Positions 51,816-61,658 of a stretch of 64,000 nucleotides of DNA are shown here, in pieces. Origin of the DNA: Prorocentrum cordatum (lineage: Eukaryota; Sar; Dinophyceae; Prorocentrales; Prorocentraceae); the NCBI GenBank assembly GCA_963575745.1, contig CAUYUJ010016303.1:221772-285771 (forward strand), written 5' to 3'. The stretch's first letter is position 1, and each line of letters starts with the position of its first letter. A program made the translations under genes and the position numbers. The notes under the pieces are model-generated. The model worked only from the letters and a program-made list of their open reading frames with translations. It was not told where the DNA came from and searched no databases.

Positions 51816-53271
51816 GAAACCTTCCACAAGAAACCCACCATTGAGACCCCGGGAAATCCATTGGTCTTTGGCGCGGGAGCGTCGCGCTCTCCAGAGCAAA
51901 ACCATCGAGACCCAAGAAGCCCAGGGCATCCCGGAGGCAAGCAGGGTGTTTCTTGGCATGGGTCTCCACTGTGCGAGGGGCTGGGCAAAAGGGGAGGGGG
52001 GCGTCAAAATACCGAGGCGGGGAACAGAATTGGAACAGCGGATCGTGGCCCGGCGGCTCTTCGCCATGCAGAACCACGGTGCGGATCCAAGCGAGCTGGT
52101 TCAAGACACGTATCCAGAATGATTGAACCTCGGTTTGACATGCAAGGTCGACCGACCCCGAGCCACGATCTGAGAGTGGTATGTCCAGACGTCGAAGTCC
52201 CAGGGATTAGTGGAGCAGGGCCTGCCAGGGACATCCAAGGAACATTGGGCATTGGGTGACCCTTTCAATGTATTTGTTTCCTGGATGCACTCCTCGGAAT
52301 CAAGTTGGATGCTGTTCTTCTTCCAAATACATAGGACACAAGCGCAAGTATCGGCGGTGGACAAACCTCCCTTTAATGAACATCCCCTTAGTGAAAACGG
52401 CCTGGGACCGAAACCGACGGACCTGGACCCGCAACAATGACGGCCACGACGTCCTCTCGCGAACCGGAAACGGCCAATTCCTTAATCGACGTGTCAGGGT
52501 AGGAGGTCTGTCAACCTCCGAAAAATATCAACAACGATGAACTGCAGGCAAAGCCGACCCCTGTCGATCATGACCCGACTGGACGTCTGGCAGGTGGGAG
52601 CTCCCAGAGGGCGAAACACTGGCAAAGAAACGTAATGTCAGAACGGTTCTGATACCGTCAAACTCGCCAAGTCAACCGTCAGAATGGATAGGGCCCCCGC
52701 CGGAAACAATGAAGCAAATTACAAACTGGGAACCGTCAGAGTGCCGCAGAGGCCCGTCAGAACGCCTGGGGAATCGTCAGAATGCCCCGGGGACCGTCAG
52801 AATGCCCTGGGGGCCATTCAGAGCAATTGTGGGTTTGGGATTCCCACGCCTCTGGAGGTCCACTGCCCAATTCCCGACCGTCAGAAGCCCGCTCCCCTCT
52901 CAGCCTCCCTGCTTCTACTCCGCACCTCCATCCTCCTCCCACTCTATTCCTCCGTCTTCATGCGCCCGTCCTCCCTCCTCCCTTCCCCCATCATCCTTTG
53001 TCGTCGTCGTTTCTCTTTCCCTCCCGCCACCCTCTCTGGCCATCCCCGGACGACAACACACCAGATGATATACATTAGCCACGCATGGCCGCGAGGGGTG
53101 CTGGATAAGAAAAGACAACAAAATAACTGGCCACCCCTCCTCCTTCCTTGCTTTTTCGCTGAGTGGGAGGGGGGGGGACCCCTGCTGATTTGCACTGGTC
53201 CCTCGAGGCTGGTCGCCGAGTCTACTCCGGCCCTCGGTTGCGACGGCCCCCTGGGGCCAGTAGCTCATGTC
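51816..53271. other. No gene seen; short CGTCAGAATGCC tandem repeat
   Basis: About 1.4 kb without a convincing gene. 52728-52812 holds four to five ~20-bp units of CGTCAGAATGCCNNGGGGA. Confidence 0.55.
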
Positions 53272-53548
53272 GGCGGCAAGCCCGGGGGGCAAGTGAAAAG
53301 GAGGAGGCCTCCTCAGAAAGCTCCGAAGCCCCACGGCCTTTCGAGAAGTCCTGCAGGCTTTCCCCGAAGACACAAACAAACTTCTCAGGAGACGCGGGTG
53401 CCTATGAAAAGCCCCGCCGTCTTCTCTTAAGGCCTTCTCTTGTTGATTACATTCAGAAACCAAGTTTTTGAACAAAACCTGTTTTGCAAATTCGAGAACC
53501 AATTTTTGTATTCAAAAACAAACTCTTTCCCACCCCCCGCTGGCCGCC
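53272..53548. mobile_element. TIR-G element, copy 3
   Basis: 277 bp, ends GGCGGCAAGCCCGGGGGGCA and CCACCCCCCGCTGGCCGCC. The left 150 bp match copy 2 (CTCAGAAAGCTCCGAAGCCC and so on). The right half has an extra ~80 bp rich in TTTTGNANTTNAAAA. Confidence 0.7.
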
Positions 53549-53846
53549 GATCGCTGCGAGTGGCCAGCTCTCGAGTAGCCGTGGCGAGCCAAGCGGGGCC
53601 ACGCAGGAGAGCCCAACACAGGGCACACAGGAAAGGAATGATCGCGCCGGAGGAGGTGGAGGAAGGAGGAGGAGGAAAGAGGAGAAGGAAGGAGGAGGAC
53701 GAGGAGGAGGAAGAAGAAGGAAAAAACCGTGCACGTCAGAGGTGCATTGGCCATGCGGCGAAAATGTGAAACAAATTTACAAATTGAGCTGCCAGCCGCA
53801 CTAATGATGTGAGACAGAAACAAACACATGAGCACGAATTGAACGA

Positions 53847-54296
53847 CTACCCGGCGTCACAGTATGTGTGCACAGCGGAGAACCACGCCGTCGCCGAATG
53901 GGCTGTGTTGCGCAGGAGCGCAGGAAGGGCCTCCACACCCCCGGCAGCTGCGCAGGCATGTCGGTAAATCTCTTGCGGCCAGGTCTTCCTCGGGCGCCCC
54001 CGTTTCCTGTTTTCGGGCGGACCCGCCAGCAGATGCGAAAACGGCTGGAAAACTGCGAGGCGCACGGCATCGTCGCCTGGCTTCCTGGCGATGTGCCCCA
54101 AAAAGGTCAGCTGTTTACGAAGGAGTGAATTGCTCAGAAAGCGCGCCCCCGACCGCTGGAGCACGACTGCATTGGGGACTCTGCTGATGTATGAATGTGG
54201 GGTCCGGAGAATCTTGCGAAGACACCGTGCCTGAAACGCATCCAGACGACAATTCTTTTGCTTGTTCAAGAAGGCATTGTGGAGACAGTATAACAG
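53847..54296 (-). pseudogene. LINE ORF2 C-terminal fragment, third lineage
   Basis: Reads CRLDAFQARCLRKILRTPHS, then YISRVPNAVVLQRSG, then LLRKQLTFLGHIARKP, then RKRGRPRKTWPQEIY, ending at a stop at 53847. The LDAFQ.RCLRKIL...YISR.SN..VL...G pattern and the basic RGRPRKTW box are typical of the tail after the RT in one widespread dinoflagellate LINE lineage. Its upstream edge coincides with the left copy of the direct repeat at 54297, so that repeat or its parent element appears to have cut into it. Confidence 0.75.
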
Positions 54297-54560
54297 TTAT
54301 CGCTACGTCTCAGGGGGCAGGCGGGGGGCCAGCGAAGCTGACAGGATGCGCAGTGTCTGACAGCGGGACGCGCAGCAACGCCGCGAAGCGGCCTTTGAGG
54401 AAGTACTGTTTCAACCACACACTGCACGAGGGCCCAGACGGGCCAAAGATATATATATAATCATTCATCGGGAGGCCGATTGAGATCCATAAAACCTCAA
54501 CCAAATCACAACCAACAAAAACTCGAGGTGCGATCGGCATCAGAAGATTCTCAGTCCCAC
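54297..54560. repeat. Direct repeat, left copy (possible retroelement terminal repeat)
   Basis: 264 bp from TTATCGCTACGTCTCAGGGG to AAGATTCTCAGTCCCAC. About 95% identical to 54730-55001; the main difference is a shorter TA run (about 5 against 9 units) near 54449. The minus strand would read GCDLVEVLWISIGLPMNDYI. See the right copy. Confidence 0.9.
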
Positions 54561-54729
54561 GCGTCGTGAGAGCAGGGCCGGGCAAAGCGTTCAAACAGGG
54601 AGGGAAGCTTCAGCGGGCGCGAAAGACAAGCAGGGCAGGACGAGGGATATAACCTGCACTACTATCTTACACGGCCCACCCCCACCACGCCACCCCGAGA
54701 CGCGATCAATTAAGTTTGGAAAGCGATCA

Positions 54730-55001
54730 TTATCGCTACGTCTCAGGGGGCAGGCGGGGGGCCAGCGAAACTGACAGGATGCACAGTATCTGACAGCGGG
54801 ACGTGCAGCAACGCCGCGAAGCGGCCGATGAGGAAGTACTGTTTCAACCACACACTGCACGAGGGCCCAGACGGGCCAAAGATATATATATATATATATA
54901 ATCATTCATCGGGAGGCCGATTGAGATCCATAAAACCTCAACCAAATCACAACCAACAAGAACTCGAGTTGCGACCAGCATCGGAAGATTCTCAGTCCCA
55001 C
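54730..55001. repeat. Direct repeat, right copy (possible retroelement terminal repeat)
   Basis: 272 bp, same end points as the left copy, separated from it by 169 bp. The pair lies 3' of the recombinase ORF on the minus strand, the place where Ngaro-type elements carry a B1-A2-B2 arrangement of split direct repeats. Confidence 0.9.
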
Positions 55002-55205
55002 TCCCGCATTCGACGTGCCTGGCGTAGCCGACAAAAACTACACGTTGTGGCCAGGGCGGGCGGGCGGGGGCCACAGCGAAGAAATTCACGCGAACGGCCG
55101 AGCTCACCGTGGGGCGGTGGTCGCGCCCGTAAGCCGCCACCTCTAGGGGCCCTCGTATGGCGCCCCTAGCCGCCCGCATGGGGCGCCCCCATTTGGCCTG
55201 TCGCC

Positions 55206-56514
55206 TCACTCTGTCCACCATCCAGTTCCCTCTCCCCACGTCTCGTCGGAGTAGAGGTCGTCGGACTCTGGGCAGCTTGTGTCGCCCTTGGTGGACCTCT
55301 TGTTGGTGGTGGTCTTCTGCTTCTGCTTTGTGGTGGGTCCCAGCATCAAGAGCTCTGCGGCGACATCTTTCACCTTCTTCGTCTTCAGATTCGTCCTGAT
55401 GCCGTCGACCAGCTGCTGCTGCTGCTTGCTGTAGTTGGCGCGGGACTCCATCGCACGGAGTATCTCGGCGGCTAGGTCTGAGGTCGCACGGGAGCCCACG
55501 TCCAGCACTTTCTTCGGCATTTTTGCACGGAGCTGCGTGAGGGCGAACGTCTTGGAGTACCGTTGGACGCTGGACAATGCCTTCCACCTGCCCCGCCTCC
55601 GCACCTGCTCTAGGCTGGCCCGTCCTCGGGCCACGTCCTCGCTGGGCCCCGAGTGGCGGAGCCCGTGCGGAGGCGGCGCCCAGGGCATCCCAAGCGAGCG
55701 ACATGCGCGGCGCCACTCTTTGCGGAAGCCTGCCTGCTTGGGGCCGAAGATGGGCCCCGTGACATTCTTCTTGACGCCCTTCAGGGCCAGGATGAGGCTC
55801 GCGACCGTGCCGCGGCGGATGACGACCCCTTGGTTGCTGCCCGTCCTGCCCTCCTCGCCTCGGGCCGAGATGCCAAACAGGAGGCCCACGCATCGGCCAT
55901 CCCAGATGACGCCGGCCTCGCGTAGCATCTCCATGTCCTGCCCCCGCCCGTAGACGTCGCACTGCACAAGGGTCCAGATGGCTTCATCCAGGAGCCCCGC
56001 CTCGAAGAAGTAGATGGCGATGGCGAAGACAGCTTCCTCAGGCAGAGGACCCCCTTTCCACAGAGATAACCAGCCTCTGCCAGCTCTGCAGGCTTCGCAA
56101 GGCCAGGGGAAGCTGGTTCCTCAGCTCAGGCCAAATCGCCAGCAGCCCGAACAAGACGATCGACCCCCACGTAGGACGGAGCCAGCCCTTGTAGCACTTC
56201 ATGTCCATGTAGTCGGCCAGGGCGTGGCCCACGGCGTTCGCGGACCGCAGCTCCCAACCCTTGTCGACACAGTGGCTAAGAAAGTCTCGAACCTTCGGGG
56301 CCCACTGCGCCGCGGTGACGTCCGCCACGGAGTGGGTAAGCAGCCTTGTGAAGCCGCCCTCGCTGATGCCCAGGTGCGGCTCCTTCTCGTAGTTCTCCCA
56401 CGCCCGTGGCCCTCGCTTCTGCAGGGGGATGTCTCCCGCCCTGGGTGGCTTCGGGCGAACCGCTCCAACAGGGTGGACTTCCTCCAATGCCATGGCGGCT
56501 ACCCACCAGCGCAT
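55206..56514 (-). CDS. Tyrosine recombinase ORF of a DIRS/Ngaro-type retroelement (one frameshift)
   Basis: Would integrate the circular cDNA by tyrosine recombination rather than with a DDE integrase. The ATG at 56514 (MRWWVAAMALEEV) overlaps the end of the upstream ORF by 16 nt in another frame. The N-terminal half is an all-helical, core-binding-like region (WENYEKEPHLGISEGGFTRL ... VRDFLSHCVDKGWELRSA). The catalytic half shows YGRGQDMEML (first Arg), HGLRHSG (His and second Arg), RRRGRW (Trp in place of the third conserved His) and SVQRYSK (nucleophile Tyr), a full R-H-R-W-Y set. The C-terminus is Lys/Thr-rich. A single extra base in a C5 run at 56050-56054 (G5 on this strand) breaks the frame between the two halves; it could be real or a sequencing slip. 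Confidence 0.82.
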
Positions 56515-59500
56515 CCCGCACAGGCGCGGCCCAGGTCGCGTAGATCGTGACCTCGGCTGTCCGTTGGAGCGGGGCGTCGGTCGCTGTGAGCTGCCACCGT
56601 CTCGGGCGCCGCGCCGAGGAAGCCCCCCCGAGAGAGGCCGTCGGCGACGTTCAGCTCCGACGGGACGTAGCGGTAGTACCCATGAATCGCGAAGCTCATG
56701 GCGATCGCCGCCGCCTGGCGGCACAAGCGCATCAGGGCTGGTGAACTCGAGCGGCCCTTGCCCAGGGCCCCCAGAGCCACCATGCTGTCTGTGAGGATCA
56801 GGACCTTCCGCCTCCACATCCGAAATGATCTGGCCATGTGTCGCAGCAGGCCCACCACGGCCCGCGTCTCGTTGATGTTCGCGTGCTCCGTGATCCTCCA
56901 CCCCCCGAAGTAGAGCGGCCGCCATCTCGCGATCGGCATCCAGGCGGGGGACAGCGGGGGGACTCTGACTCGATCGCCCCGCCCCACCTCGATCCTCGCC
57001 CTTCCCGGCCTCGGCGGGCCGAAGGACGAAGTGGATGGAGACACGCGCGAGCCCGTCGGATCGGGGCCACTCATCTCCTTCGTCATGCGGGCGAACGCCT
57101 CGATGATCACCTCCGCCAGCGCGGCGCACAGCGGCGGCTGGCACGCCTGGGCGGAGGCGGTGCAGAAATCGGGACGGCCTCGCTCCGCCCGTCCCATGAG
57201 TACTGTCTGATGCCTCCCTCGGTGGTTGCACCTCAAGCAGAGACGGTCCGCGGCGAGGTCCAGTGCGTCGTCGTAGAACCCGAAGATGACAATCATGGTC
57301 GGCTTCATCGACGGGGCTCCGTAGCGGCACTGGTCGATCCGATTGATCCTCCCGCGCGCCTCCTCGAGGAGGCATGCCATCTCGGGTAGGTTCCAGATTG
57401 ACGGGTATGGGTCCTCCTCTGGGTCCGCAGGGCGCCCCATCAAGCCCAGGCCTCCAGCTCGACATACCTCGCGGACCGCCTGCATGGCCGACAGCAAAAG
57501 GCGCGACCCTAGGTCCAGGCGGAGGCGCTCGAAGGCTGTGAATGACATGTCGCTCCGCCCCCAAGGCTCGAGGCGTGTCCGTAAGGGCCTGGGCCCCTTC
57601 CACAGGAAGCGAGCCCGACTCCAAGTTGAACATGGGGGCGAGGCGATCACTGCGTGGAAGTACCCGTCGCGCGCCAGGCTCAGGATCAGGCTGACGAACT
57701 CGTCGTTGGTGAGGTCGTGCTTCGGGTTGATCACCGCGTCGATGGACCAGACCTCGACCTCGTAGCCGTCGCGCTCCGCCCGCGAGTGGATGGCCCCCTC
57801 TAGATCCCCCTCCCGGCGCCTGCCCGCGAAGAGGTACAGCACCCGGTAGACCCTCCGACTTACCCGCGGCGGCGGTGCAGTCGAGGCCTCGATACACTCG
57901 TCGACGTCGTAGGCACACCCCCCAGCGTGGGGGGCCCAGGCGTCCTCCTCCTGGGCTGTGTAGATATCCTCGGGGGCATTCGTCCATCCCCTCATCTCGC
58001 TGTAAAGGGCGTCCTTCCTGACTTCCTCCAGCGAGGCGTCGGTGACCGCCACTCCGTAGCCCGTGTCGCCGGAGTCCGTCATGAACACCTGCCAGAGCCA
58101 CGGAGCTTCGAGGTCTGTACGTAAGAGGGGTGCGCAGTATGCCATCGTAGTCAGATCCCACCTCGCCGCGTCCGTCAGTCGGAACGGCGTCTTGGCGGTC
58201 TCGGGACGTCTCATCTCGTGGTACACCTGGTCGAAGATGGCGAGGCCCGCGCGCTGGAAGATGGCCGCCCACGCCCACAACCCCGCGACGCGCTCGAGGA
58301 GCTCCGCGGTCCAGTACGTCCGCTCTACCAGCCGCAGCGTCACCAGAGCCAGGCCGCAGGTGCGGTCGGTCTCTGCTGAGACGGAGTAGGGTCGGCCTCG
58401 GATGACCGCCCCCAGCGACTCGAGCCCCTCGCCTTCGGTCTCCTTGTGGACGGGGAGCCCGACCTGCCTCAAGTAGTGCTTGACTCGGGCCGTCAGTCCG
58501 CTCACGACCTCGCTCACCGGCTGCTGCGCGCTGGCGGACGTGGCCATGACCCCGTAGTCGCCCATGTACGCCCAGTTCACCGACTCGAACCCCTCGGGCC
58601 CGGTCAGTTGAGGCGTCGGAGCCCCATAGACCAGACGCGCGCCGACGGAGTCCTCCCCGAGCCCGCGCGCCACGCAGGCCTGCTGCGTGGAGTGGGCCAA
58701 GAACGGGGCCCACGACCAGCCCATGACTAGGACCTTCAGCGCCAGGAAGGGCCCGCCATCGGGGATGACGCAGTCCCGCCCCTTGGTCCTCATGTAGTCG
58801 ACGAACTCGTGGACTGGCACCTCCTCCAAGACAAAGTAGGGCCAGACATCGGGCGGCGTCTCCCAACGATAGAACATGTCCGGGATGTCGCCCACGCCAG
58901 TGTAGACCACGCCCCTCTCGCCCAGGTTGGAAAGGTCCACGTGAGCAAAGGTCGCGGGGCTGCCGAGGGGCACGTAGGGGGGCCTCTGCCAGCGGAGGTT
59001 GGCCCGCCTCTGGTCCCAGATGGCGCGCGCCTGGCGCCTGGCGGGGCCGAGGGGGTCCCCCTCCTCCTGCAGGTACTTCTTGATGACTCCGAAAAGCGAG
59101 ACCCCCTCGACCAGCTCGTCGGTGGTCCCGAGCATCCCCGCATCCCAAAGCCTCCCGGCTAGGCGGAGACGCGACGCCCTCGATCGGAGAGACGGATCTC
59201 GGTAGACATTCTGGCCCTTCAGCTCCTCGTCCATGGCCTTGCTGGGCTCGCGTAGCACCCCCCCCGCAACGTCGGAGAAGTACTCGGCGGCCAGCAGGCA
59301 GATGTCCACGAGCTCGGCAGGGATGGTCCCTGGCGGCGGAAGAGCCAGTTCCTCCACGTCGACGGAGCACATCGCGCCCTTTGGTAGCATCAGTCGAAAA
59401 CAAGCTGGTAAGCTTAGGTATACAGTCCGCCTTAGGCGCTTCCATATCCCAGGCTTAGGCTCATAGCGCATGAGCAAGAGAGCGAGACGAAGCATGGGAT

Positions 59501-59525
59501 CTGGAGTAAAGAGTAAGATGGGCAT
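56499..59525 (-). CDS. RT - RNase H polyprotein with an inserted cytosine-methyltransferase-like domain
   Basis: 1008 codons from the ATG at 59525, uninterrupted (residue numbers here count two codons earlier, from an in-frame TTG). RT, about 185-440: VGDIPDMFYRWETPP (motif A), VMGWSWAPFLAHSTQQA and AYMGDYGVM (321-329), where the usual YxDD has Gly for its first Asp. RNase H, first part, 480-500: FMTDSGDTGYGVAVTD. Methyltransferase-like, 563-810: VLYLFAGRRREGDL (SAM-binding-like), DAVINPKHDL, YFHAVIASPPCSTWSRAR (PPC as in C5-cytosine methylase motif IV), GPRPLRTR, QCRYGAPSMKPT and a Cys/His cluster (CLRCNHRGRH). RNase H, second part, 875-970: HANINETRAV (Glu), ILTDSMVALGALGKG (Asp), YVPSELNVADGLSRG (Asp). 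The recombinase ORF follows. Role: copying element RNA; the methylase part may mark element or host DNA, which is an inference. Confidence 0.82.
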   Translation of the reverse strand: MPILLFTPDPMLRLALLLMRYEPKPGIWKRLRRTVYLSLPACFRLMLPKGAMCSVDVEELALPPPGTIPAELVDICLLAAEYFSDVAGGVLREPSKAMDEELKGQNVYRDPSLRSRASRLRLAGRLWDAGMLGTTDELVEGVSLFGVIKKYLQEEGDPLGPARRQARAIWDQRRANLRWQRPPYVPLGSPATFAHVDLSNLGERGVVYTGVGDIPDMFYRWETPPDVWPYFVLEEVPVHEFVDYMRTKGRDCVIPDGGPFLALKVLVMGWSWAPFLAHSTQQACVARGLGEDSVGARLVYGAPTPQLTGPEGFESVNWAYMGDYGVMATSASAQQPVSEVVSGLTARVKHYLRQVGLPVHKETEGEGLESLGAVIRGRPYSVSAETDRTCGLALVTLRLVERTYWTAELLERVAGLWAWAAIFQRAGLAIFDQVYHEMRRPETAKTPFRLTDAARWDLTTMAYCAPLLRTDLEAPWLWQVFMTDSGDTGYGVAVTDASLEEVRKDALYSEMRGWTNAPEDIYTAQEEDAWAPHAGGCAYDVDECIEASTAPPPRVSRRVYRVLYLFAGRRREGDLEGAIHSRAERDGYEVEVWSIDAVINPKHDLTNDEFVSLILSLARDGYFHAVIASPPCSTWSRARFLWKGPRPLRTRLEPWGRSDMSFTAFERLRLDLGSRLLLSAMQAVREVCRAGGLGLMGRPADPEEDPYPSIWNLPEMACLLEEARGRINRIDQCRYGAPSMKPTMIVIFGFYDDALDLAADRLCLRCNHRGRHQTVLMGRAERGRPDFCTASAQACQPPLCAALAEVIIEAFARMTKEMSGPDPTGSRVSPSTSSFGPPRPGRARIEVGRGDRVRVPPLSPAWMPIARWRPLYFGGWRITEHANINETRAVVGLLRHMARSFRMWRRKVLILTDSMVALGALGKGRSSSPALMRLCRQAAAIAMSFAIHGYYRYVPSELNVADGLSRGGFLGAAPETVAAHSDRRPAPTDSRGHDLRDLGRACAGCAGG

Positions 59526-59767
59526 CGTCAATGGAAAAGGATGTTTTCCGATCTCGGATGCAAGTAGTGCGCCTCAGTGAGGCACAGTCACATATCTGGC
59601 CGGGCCCGGCTTGAGCCAGGCACGACAGCGGTACATGCTCGATTTATATCTCGCCTTTAACCTTCTCCGTTTAAAGTCGGAGGGGGAGGAGACGAGCAGG
59701 TACCGCACTACTATTATGCGGAAAAACAGTGCTAAGCAGCAGCGGCTGCCTACAAGGAAAGGGGCGC
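59526..59767. other. Intergenic stretch between two retroelements
   Basis: No ORF. GACGAG...GCACTACTAT (59691-59714) resembles GACGAG...GCACTACTAT at 54639-54665 in the spacer between the two direct repeats, a possible A1/A2 pair of the recombinase element. Confidence 0.35.
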
Positions 59768-59833
59768 GCGAGTAGCCTCGCTACCGGCGAGTTTCCTCGC
59801 TGCTAAAGCGCACCTGCCCGCGGGTTTCCCCGC
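59768..59833. repeat. Three short hairpins of one family in 66 bp
   Basis: Perfect 5-bp stems with 4-nt loops: GCGAG-TAGC-CTCGC (59768-59781), GCGAG-TTTC-CTCGC (59787-59800) and GCGGG-TTTC-CCCGC (59820-59833). The second and third differ by a paired change (A-T to G-C) that keeps the stem. Related copies lie inside the copia pol at 60317-60330 and 62718-62731. Confidence 0.85.
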
Positions 59834-60137
59834 TGGCTCGGGAGGCAGGGCCGTCCTGAGACGACCTGCTCGCCCTATACGGTGTATGTTTCTTCAGCTC
59901 GTGCTTGAAGGATTGCTGGCCGGCCATTACTTGTAGGAGTAACGCGCGGACAATGCTACCTTTGGTATGACCATCGGCAGTCATATCCCGCGTGTCACAC
60001 CATTGGACGCTTTCCACGATTCCACGTTCCATCATCTGGCGAATCCAGCTGATGTGCCCAAGCAGAGTACACTCTGTGGGCTTCTTCAGATCCTTGCTAG
60101 ACAAAGATTTGAAGACAGACTTTGATACATAGACCAC
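59781..60137 (-). pseudogene. Ty1/copia pol, RNase H C-terminal end
   Basis: In a frame shifted from the RT part: LLGHISWIRQMMERG, then VQWCDTRDMTADGHTKGSI, with the last RNase H Asp in TADGHTKG, then FKHELKKHTPYRASRSS. Continuous with the RT-RNase H piece ending at 60097 after a frameshift near 60140. The end is Arg/Ser-rich and runs through the hairpin cluster. Confidence 0.8.
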
Positions 60138-61658
60138 CCATTTCCAATATGTTCTTCAACTGTGTGGGGGTCAATGGTCCCGAGTGTAGCTCGTGGAGCG
60201 TTACAATGGTCGGGTAGCAGTCTTCCAAGTTGTGGGCTGCTGCCAGTGTTTCCGCAGAGTAGCTCGAACGCACTTGCAGTCGATGAGACTTGCAGTATGC
60301 GTCTACCAGGTGCACGACGGGTTTCCCCGCTTGCGTGTGGCCACGCCTCAGCAGGTTCGCCCCGCGGATACCGTAGCCTTTGACTTCGTCGTCTTCATCT
60401 CCGTTGAGACGACGATAGCCAGAATCGCTATGCAGGTCGACTTCTCCTGTTGGAGTCATAGCATGATACACGATCTTCTTCGGTCCTGCCTGCAATTTTC
60501 TGGTAACCGCGTTTAGTCGTCGTACCTGGATGTTTGTCGGTTCTTGGATACGTTGTAGTGAGACAACATAGACCATTAGCCATACCTGCGTGATCAACGC
60601 ATAGGCTAGAGCGCCACGAAGACTAACGAACATATCAGAAATTGTCTTCGTCGCCTTGCTTTCAGGATCAGCTCCTGTGAGTTCTGGATGTGTAATAGGA
60701 CGAAGCTGTTTGATGTATTCGTCCTGATCGAGAGTGACGCTCCCATCATCGGTCTTGTTGTACCGAACAGCACAGTTCGTGTATGTGTGCTTGTTCAGTT
60801 TGCACTTCCCAAACGTATCTTCAACACACTTGAAATACTTGTCGATAGCCTCTTCCTTCCCAGTCATATTGATGTCATCAACGTGCTTGGCTGTCAAGAG
60901 GTTTGGGCTCATCTCGAATTCTTCGTCGTATGAAGTAGGCTGTAGCCCAAAGCTCCTAGTGATGGACCTGAGCTTCAGTGAGAACGCCCTGGGAGCATCC
61001 TTCGTGCCTGTCCCCGGTTTCAGACACCGGAGACAATGCTTTGATTCGTCATATGACTCAAAGCCTGGCAGTGTGCGAAGGACAGCTGCAGATCCAGGTG
61101 GTAGTGTGAAACACACCTCACGTTCTTTCTCGCCCGTTGCCGCGGCGAGCTCGCCATAGGTCAGTCCCTTCAAGAAAGCCATGTTGATGTCCAGGGAAGC
61201 GATGATCCAAGCTTTGTTGCATGCAGCAGAACTTGCGAGCAGTTTCTGGCTTGACCTCCTTGCCGTGCCAGAGAAGGTTTCGACATCAAAGGCTTCAAGG
61301 TCCATGAAGCCACGGAGTACCAAGCGTAACCTGATCGTCCTTTCCATTTCGCCCTTTTCGTTCTTGACAAACTTCCATTTGTATACGTAGCGTGACGTCA
61401 TGATGTTAGACGCCTTGCTTAAGTCAGTCATCTGGAAGCATTTGTTGTCAAGCAAAGTCTTCAGTTCTGTGTAGAGGGCTTTGGAAACTTTGACCGGATT
61501 TGCTTGGATGTCGGCCTTCGTGAGTAGATCGTCTTCCTTGACGACCACGGCACGTTTGGAGGCAGCGCTAACGTATACTCGCATAGTTGACGCTGCTGTC
61601 ATCCAACAATCGGTGTTGCTGCTCGGACAGGGCGACTTTGGACCATGCTGCAGTGAAG
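60097..61658 (-). CDS. Ty1/copia pol: reverse transcriptase and start of RNase H
   Basis: After the A-rich interruption the frame reads NTDCWMTAASTMRVYVSAAS, then SKALYTELKTLLDNKCFQMT, a linker common before copia RTs. RT motifs: SRYVYKWKFVKNEKGEMERT; SLDINMAFLKG (motif A; copia usually has LDVKTAFLxG); LKPGTGTKDAPRAFSLKL; and AKHVDDINMTG (the VDD catalytic pair, both Asps present). RNase H: VDLHSDSGYRR (first Asp), VRSSYSAETLAAAHNLEDCY (Glu). Stop at 60099-60097 in a shifted tail; the RNase H continues at 60137-59781 in another frame. Integrase lies upstream of RT, the order that separates copia from gypsy elements. Confidence 0.85.

Noticed and set aside
54844-55962. A 372-codon Arg/Gly-rich frame opposite the end of the recombinase
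   Set aside because: It overlaps the recombinase catalytic region, whose R-H-R-W-Y motifs lie in the other frame. Composition is typical of a GC-rich shadow.
56038-59445. An 1135-codon second frame over the RT-RNase H region
   Set aside because: Over most of its length it is a GC-rich shadow of the true RT-methylase-RNase H frame. Only its last ~160 codons (from the ATG at 56514) are real, as the recombinase N-terminus.
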